Below are positions 61,539 to 64,000 of a DNA stretch of 64,000 nt, one piece after another. The position numbers and the translations under genes were made by a program. Source of the DNA: Paenibacillus farraposensis (GTDB lineage: Bacteria; Bacillota; Bacilli; Paenibacillales; Paenibacillaceae); the NCBI RefSeq assembly GCF_020736845.1, contig NZ_JAFFQR010000063.1, positions 1-64,000 on the forward strand. Reading direction: 5' to 3'. The notes under the pieces are model-generated. The model was not told the origin of the DNA, searched no databases, and worked only from the letters and a program-made list of their open reading frames with translations. The first letter of the stretch is position 1. Every line of letters begins with the position of its first letter.

Positions 61539-62963
61539 GTGAATCATACCGAAATGAAAGATATAAAGAAGCAAACGATTCAATACCGTTTTCCGTCCGA
61601 CTTCTGGTGGGGTTCATCGGCTTCGGCTACCCAGACAGAAGGAACCGTGGAGGGAGACGGCAAAGGACCAAACATTTGGGATTATTGGTTTGAGCAGGAG
61701 CCGAACCGTTTCTATGACGGGGTCGGCCCTGCCGATACATCCCGTTTCTATACCCGTTACAAAGAGGATATTGCACTCATGAAAGAGCTTGGCCACAACT
61801 CTTTCCGGTTCTCTATTTCCTGGTCGCGCCTGTTTCCGGCGGGAAGAGGTGCAATGAACCAGCAGGCGGTTCAATTTTATAATTCCGTCATTGAAGAATT
61901 GCGGCAGGCGGATATTGAGCCGTTTGTGAACCTGTATCATTTTGACTTGCCGATGGCTTTACAAGAAAAGGGAGGGTGGGTGAACCGAGAGACAGTCGAA
62001 GCCTACGTGGATTACGCTAACACTTGCTTTGAGCTGTTCGGGGATCGTGTAGCCAAATGGTTTACACATAACGAGCCTATTGTCCCGGTGGAAGGCGGCT
62101 ATCTGTACGATTTCCATTATCCGAATATCGTGGATTTCAGCAAAGCTGTACAGGTTGGGTATCATACCCTGTTATCGAGCGCAAGTGTCATTAAGGCTTA
62201 CAAAGAAGGGGGCTACAAGGGCAAAATCGGTATTATTTTGAACCTGACCCCGACCTATCCGCGTAGTCAGCACCCTGCAGACGTGCGAGCCGCTGAAATA
62301 TGTGATGCGTTCTTTAACCGTTCCTTTTTAGACCCATCTGTGACGGGAGAATTCAATCCTTTGCTTGTGGAGCTGTTACGCCAAGAGGGCTTTTTACCGT
62401 TAATGGAAGACGGAGATCGGGAGATTATACGCAAGGGCACGGTTGATCTGCTGGGCATTAACTATTATCAGCCGCGTAGAGTCAAGGCCCGTGAAAGCCT
62501 GCCGAATCCGGACGCACCTTTTGTGCCGGAGCGTTTCTTCGATTATTACGTCATGCCTGGCCGCAAAATGAATGAAATGCGAGGCTGGGAAATCTATGAG
62601 AAGGGGATTTACGATATTCTGACCAATGTCAGACAGAATTACGGCAACATTGAATGCTTCATTTCAGAAAATGGAATGGGCGTCCAAGGCGAGGAAAAAT
62701 TCAGGGATGAGAACGGCATGATCCACGATGACTATCGCATTGATTTTATTCGTGAGCATCTAAAATGGGTTCAACGGGCCATCTCGGAAGGGTCCAATGT
62801 GAAAGGCTACCACCTATGGACGTTTATGGACAACTGGTCCTGGTCGAACGCTTATAAAAATCGCTATGGGTTTGTGTCTGTCGATCTTCAGGACGGAGGC
62901 AAAAGATCCGTTAAACAGAGTGGATACTGGTTCAAACAGGTGATCGAAAATAACGGATTCTAA
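61539..62963 (+). CDS. 6-phospho-beta-glucosidase, glycoside hydrolase family 1
   Basis: 474 aa from GTG 61539 with GAGAGGAG upstream. GH1 landmarks: FPSDFWWGSSASATQTEG at the N-terminus, THNEP with the acid/base Glu (about residue 180), ISENGMG with the nucleophile Glu (about 378), and WTFMDNWSW near 429. Hydrolyses the phosphorylated disaccharide delivered by the PTS genes. A short GC-rich hairpin (GAGCTGCT/AGCAGCTTG, 61490-61510) lies before it. Confidence 0.92.
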   Translation: MNHTEMKDIKKQTIQYRFPSDFWWGSSASATQTEGTVEGDGKGPNIWDYWFEQEPNRFYDGVGPADTSRFYTRYKEDIALMKELGHNSFRFSISWSRLFPAGRGAMNQQAVQFYNSVIEELRQADIEPFVNLYHFDLPMALQEKGGWVNRETVEAYVDYANTCFELFGDRVAKWFTHNEPIVPVEGGYLYDFHYPNIVDFSKAVQVGYHTLLSSASVIKAYKEGGYKGKIGIILNLTPTYPRSQHPADVRAAEICDAFFNRSFLDPSVTGEFNPLLVELLRQEGFLPLMEDGDREIIRKGTVDLLGINYYQPRRVKARESLPNPDAPFVPERFFDYYVMPGRKMNEMRGWEIYEKGIYDILTNVRQNYGNIECFISENGMGVQGEEKFRDENGMIHDDYRIDFIREHLKWVQRAISEGSNVKGYHLWTFMDNWSWSNAYKNRYGFVSVDLQDGGKRSVKQSGYWFKQVIENNGF

Positions 62964-62989
62964 GGTGGTCCTCTGGGCCGCCTTTTTTT
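62962..62989 (+). terminator. Terminator of the PTS operon
   Basis: AAGGTGGTCC (62962-62971), TCT loop, GGGCCGCCTT (62975-62984), then T run. Confidence 0.88.
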
Positions 62990-63045
62990 CTTCATCATTC
63001 GAAACTGAGCTACCCTGTATACCGCTGGTGAGAAAGTATATTGTC

Positions 63046-63064
63046 CGGTATACTATTTATACCG
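63046..63064. promoter_or_regulatory. Candidate GntR operator
   Basis: Perfect inverted repeat CGGTATA-CTATT-TATACCG, with another GTATACCG at 63017-63024, about 100 bp before the GntR-type gene; probably autoregulatory. Confidence 0.5.
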
Positions 63065-63166
63065 TGACGCCTTGACGTCCCGCCTGCAGAACAAAGAGAA
63101 CCGGCACTACCGATGTTTTTTGGTAAACTGCTGATATAAAACAATTTTAGTACAGGTGGTAGACAG

Positions 63167-63877
63167 ATGAACAAATATGAACGGATTGCACAAGAGGTCA
63201 AGCAGCGTATTATGGATAAAACCTATAACGTTGATGATCCGATCCCCGATGAAATTTCATTGGCAAATGAATTCCAGGTAAGTCGGATGACGATCAAGAG
63301 GGCATTGGATACGTTGGTGTTGGAAGGGCTGTTGAATCGTAAAAGAGGACACGGAACCTTTATCGTCAAATCGGTCCACAATGACCCGGTTAACGTCGTC
63401 GTGAATGAAATGCTGGGGCTGACAAACGTACTGAACGGAAAAGAAATCAAAAATAAGATCGTAGCCTTTGACGTTCAATTTCCATCTGAAGAGGTAGCGG
63501 CTCATCTATTTATTGATGTCAATTCTCCTGTATATCATGTGATTCGTCTTCGTATTGTGGAGGGCGAGCCCTATGTTATCGAGCGCACGTACATGCCCAC
63601 GAAGCTGATCAGCGGTATTACCGAGCAGGTGCTGTACGGCTCGGTGTACAAACATATTAAAGAGGAACTGGGCCTGAATATTGTCGGTTCACATCGTACA
63701 ATCCGCGCGTCCAAGTCGACTGGGCTGGATCGGGAGCATTTGGACTGTGCAGCGGATGATCCAATATTGGAAATTGAGCAGGTGGGTTATCTGGATACGG
63801 GTATACCATTTGAATATTCATTCTCGCGGCATCGGTATGATAAATTTGTGTTTACCACAGTGAATCGGATGCGTTAA
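63167..63877 (+). CDS. GntR-family regulator with UTRA domain (HutC subfamily)
   Basis: 236 aa. N-terminal winged helix (YERIAQEVKQRIMDKTY; DEISLANEFQVSRMTIKRAL; LNRKRGHGTFIV) and a C-terminal UTRA ligand domain (VYHVIRLRIVEGEPYVIERTYMP; PFEYSFSRHRYD). Such proteins often sense the 6-phospho-sugar made by the adjacent PTS, so it likely represses the cellobiose-type operon. Own promoter and terminator. Confidence 0.9.
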   Translation: MNKYERIAQEVKQRIMDKTYNVDDPIPDEISLANEFQVSRMTIKRALDTLVLEGLLNRKRGHGTFIVKSVHNDPVNVVVNEMLGLTNVLNGKEIKNKIVAFDVQFPSEEVAAHLFIDVNSPVYHVIRLRIVEGEPYVIERTYMPTKLISGITEQVLYGSVYKHIKEELGLNIVGSHRTIRASKSTGLDREHLDCAADDPILEIEQVGYLDTGIPFEYSFSRHRYDKFVFTTVNRMR

Positions 63878-63914
63878 TCGAGTACCTGGAGAGCGAATGG
63901 TAAAGTAAATCAAC

Positions 63915-63961
63915 ATGGCAGAAGAAGTCTATGCTACAGGGCTTTTTCTGCCATCATTTTT
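63915..63961 (+). terminator. Terminator after the GntR gene
   Basis: ATGGCAGAA (63915-63923) pairs with TTCTGCCAT (63946-63954), then CATTTTT. Confidence 0.7.
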
Positions 63962-64000
63962 AATGAAAGATTAATTTCCGAGCAATCTGACTTCATGCAC

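Overview
The window looks like a chromosomal segment of a Paenibacillus, most likely of the P. polymyxa group. This rests on the gene content (YheC/YheD-type ATP-grasp proteins, Spo0E- and AbrB-like proteins, SgrR-type and WYL regulators, an RRNPP receptor with an overlapping pheromone gene like the Alo systems of P. polymyxa), strong GGAGG ribosome sites, TTG/GTG starts and moderate GC. No rRNA, tRNA or CRISPR array was seen.

Region by region. (1) 70-4771: a tight operon for 2-aminoethylphosphonate (AEP): PEP mutase, phosphonopyruvate decarboxylase and AEP:pyruvate transaminase, bracketed by two ATP-grasp ligase-like genes. A third, closely related ATP-grasp gene with a similar leader lies at 8632-9375. 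This is the best candidate for an undescribed pathway. (2) 4925-13186: small regulators and short-chain dehydrogenases (WYL, DinB, Crp/Fnr, TetR, HxlR and LysR regulators, three SDRs, one flavodoxin-fold reductase), several with palindromic operator candidates. (3) 13421-25017: RlmN, a pyrK-pyrD pair, a CitA/DcuS-type two-component system convergent with a D-2-hydroxyacid dehydrogenase/AEC transporter operon, homocysteine methyltransferase, and a large GDYXXLXY membrane protein. (4) 25143-28000: a decay zone with frameshifted rhaD, a guanine riboswitch with xpt, a broken pbuX, and fused remnants of a GNAT enzyme and a C5 DNA methylase. (5) 28023-38845: two complete NikABCDE-type ABC importers in tandem. 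The first is behind a cobalamin riboswitch (suggesting cobalt), the second behind a perfect Fur box (suggesting nickel or a metal chelate). (6) 38989-42656: a polar amino-acid ABC importer and L-asparaginase. (7) 42768-50680: a Gfo/Idh remnant, a WYL regulator, the AloR/AloP-like quorum-sensing pair, an SgrR-like regulator, a DUF4153-type membrane protein, AbrB-like and Spo0E-like proteins. (8) 50681-59240: an accessory zone with a gene cut by an IS3-family remnant, an AT-rich L-serine catabolism cluster (YheO-like regulator, sdaAB, sdaAA, sdaC), then remnants of an integrase, a PilZ-like protein and a secreted protein. (9) 59302-63961: a catabolite-controlled cellobiose-type PTS operon (IIB, IIA, IIC, 6-phospho-beta-glucosidase) followed by a GntR/UTRA regulator.

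Many units have clear intrinsic terminators. All identities were assigned by reading motifs, without database searches; operator assignments are inferences from symmetry and position.
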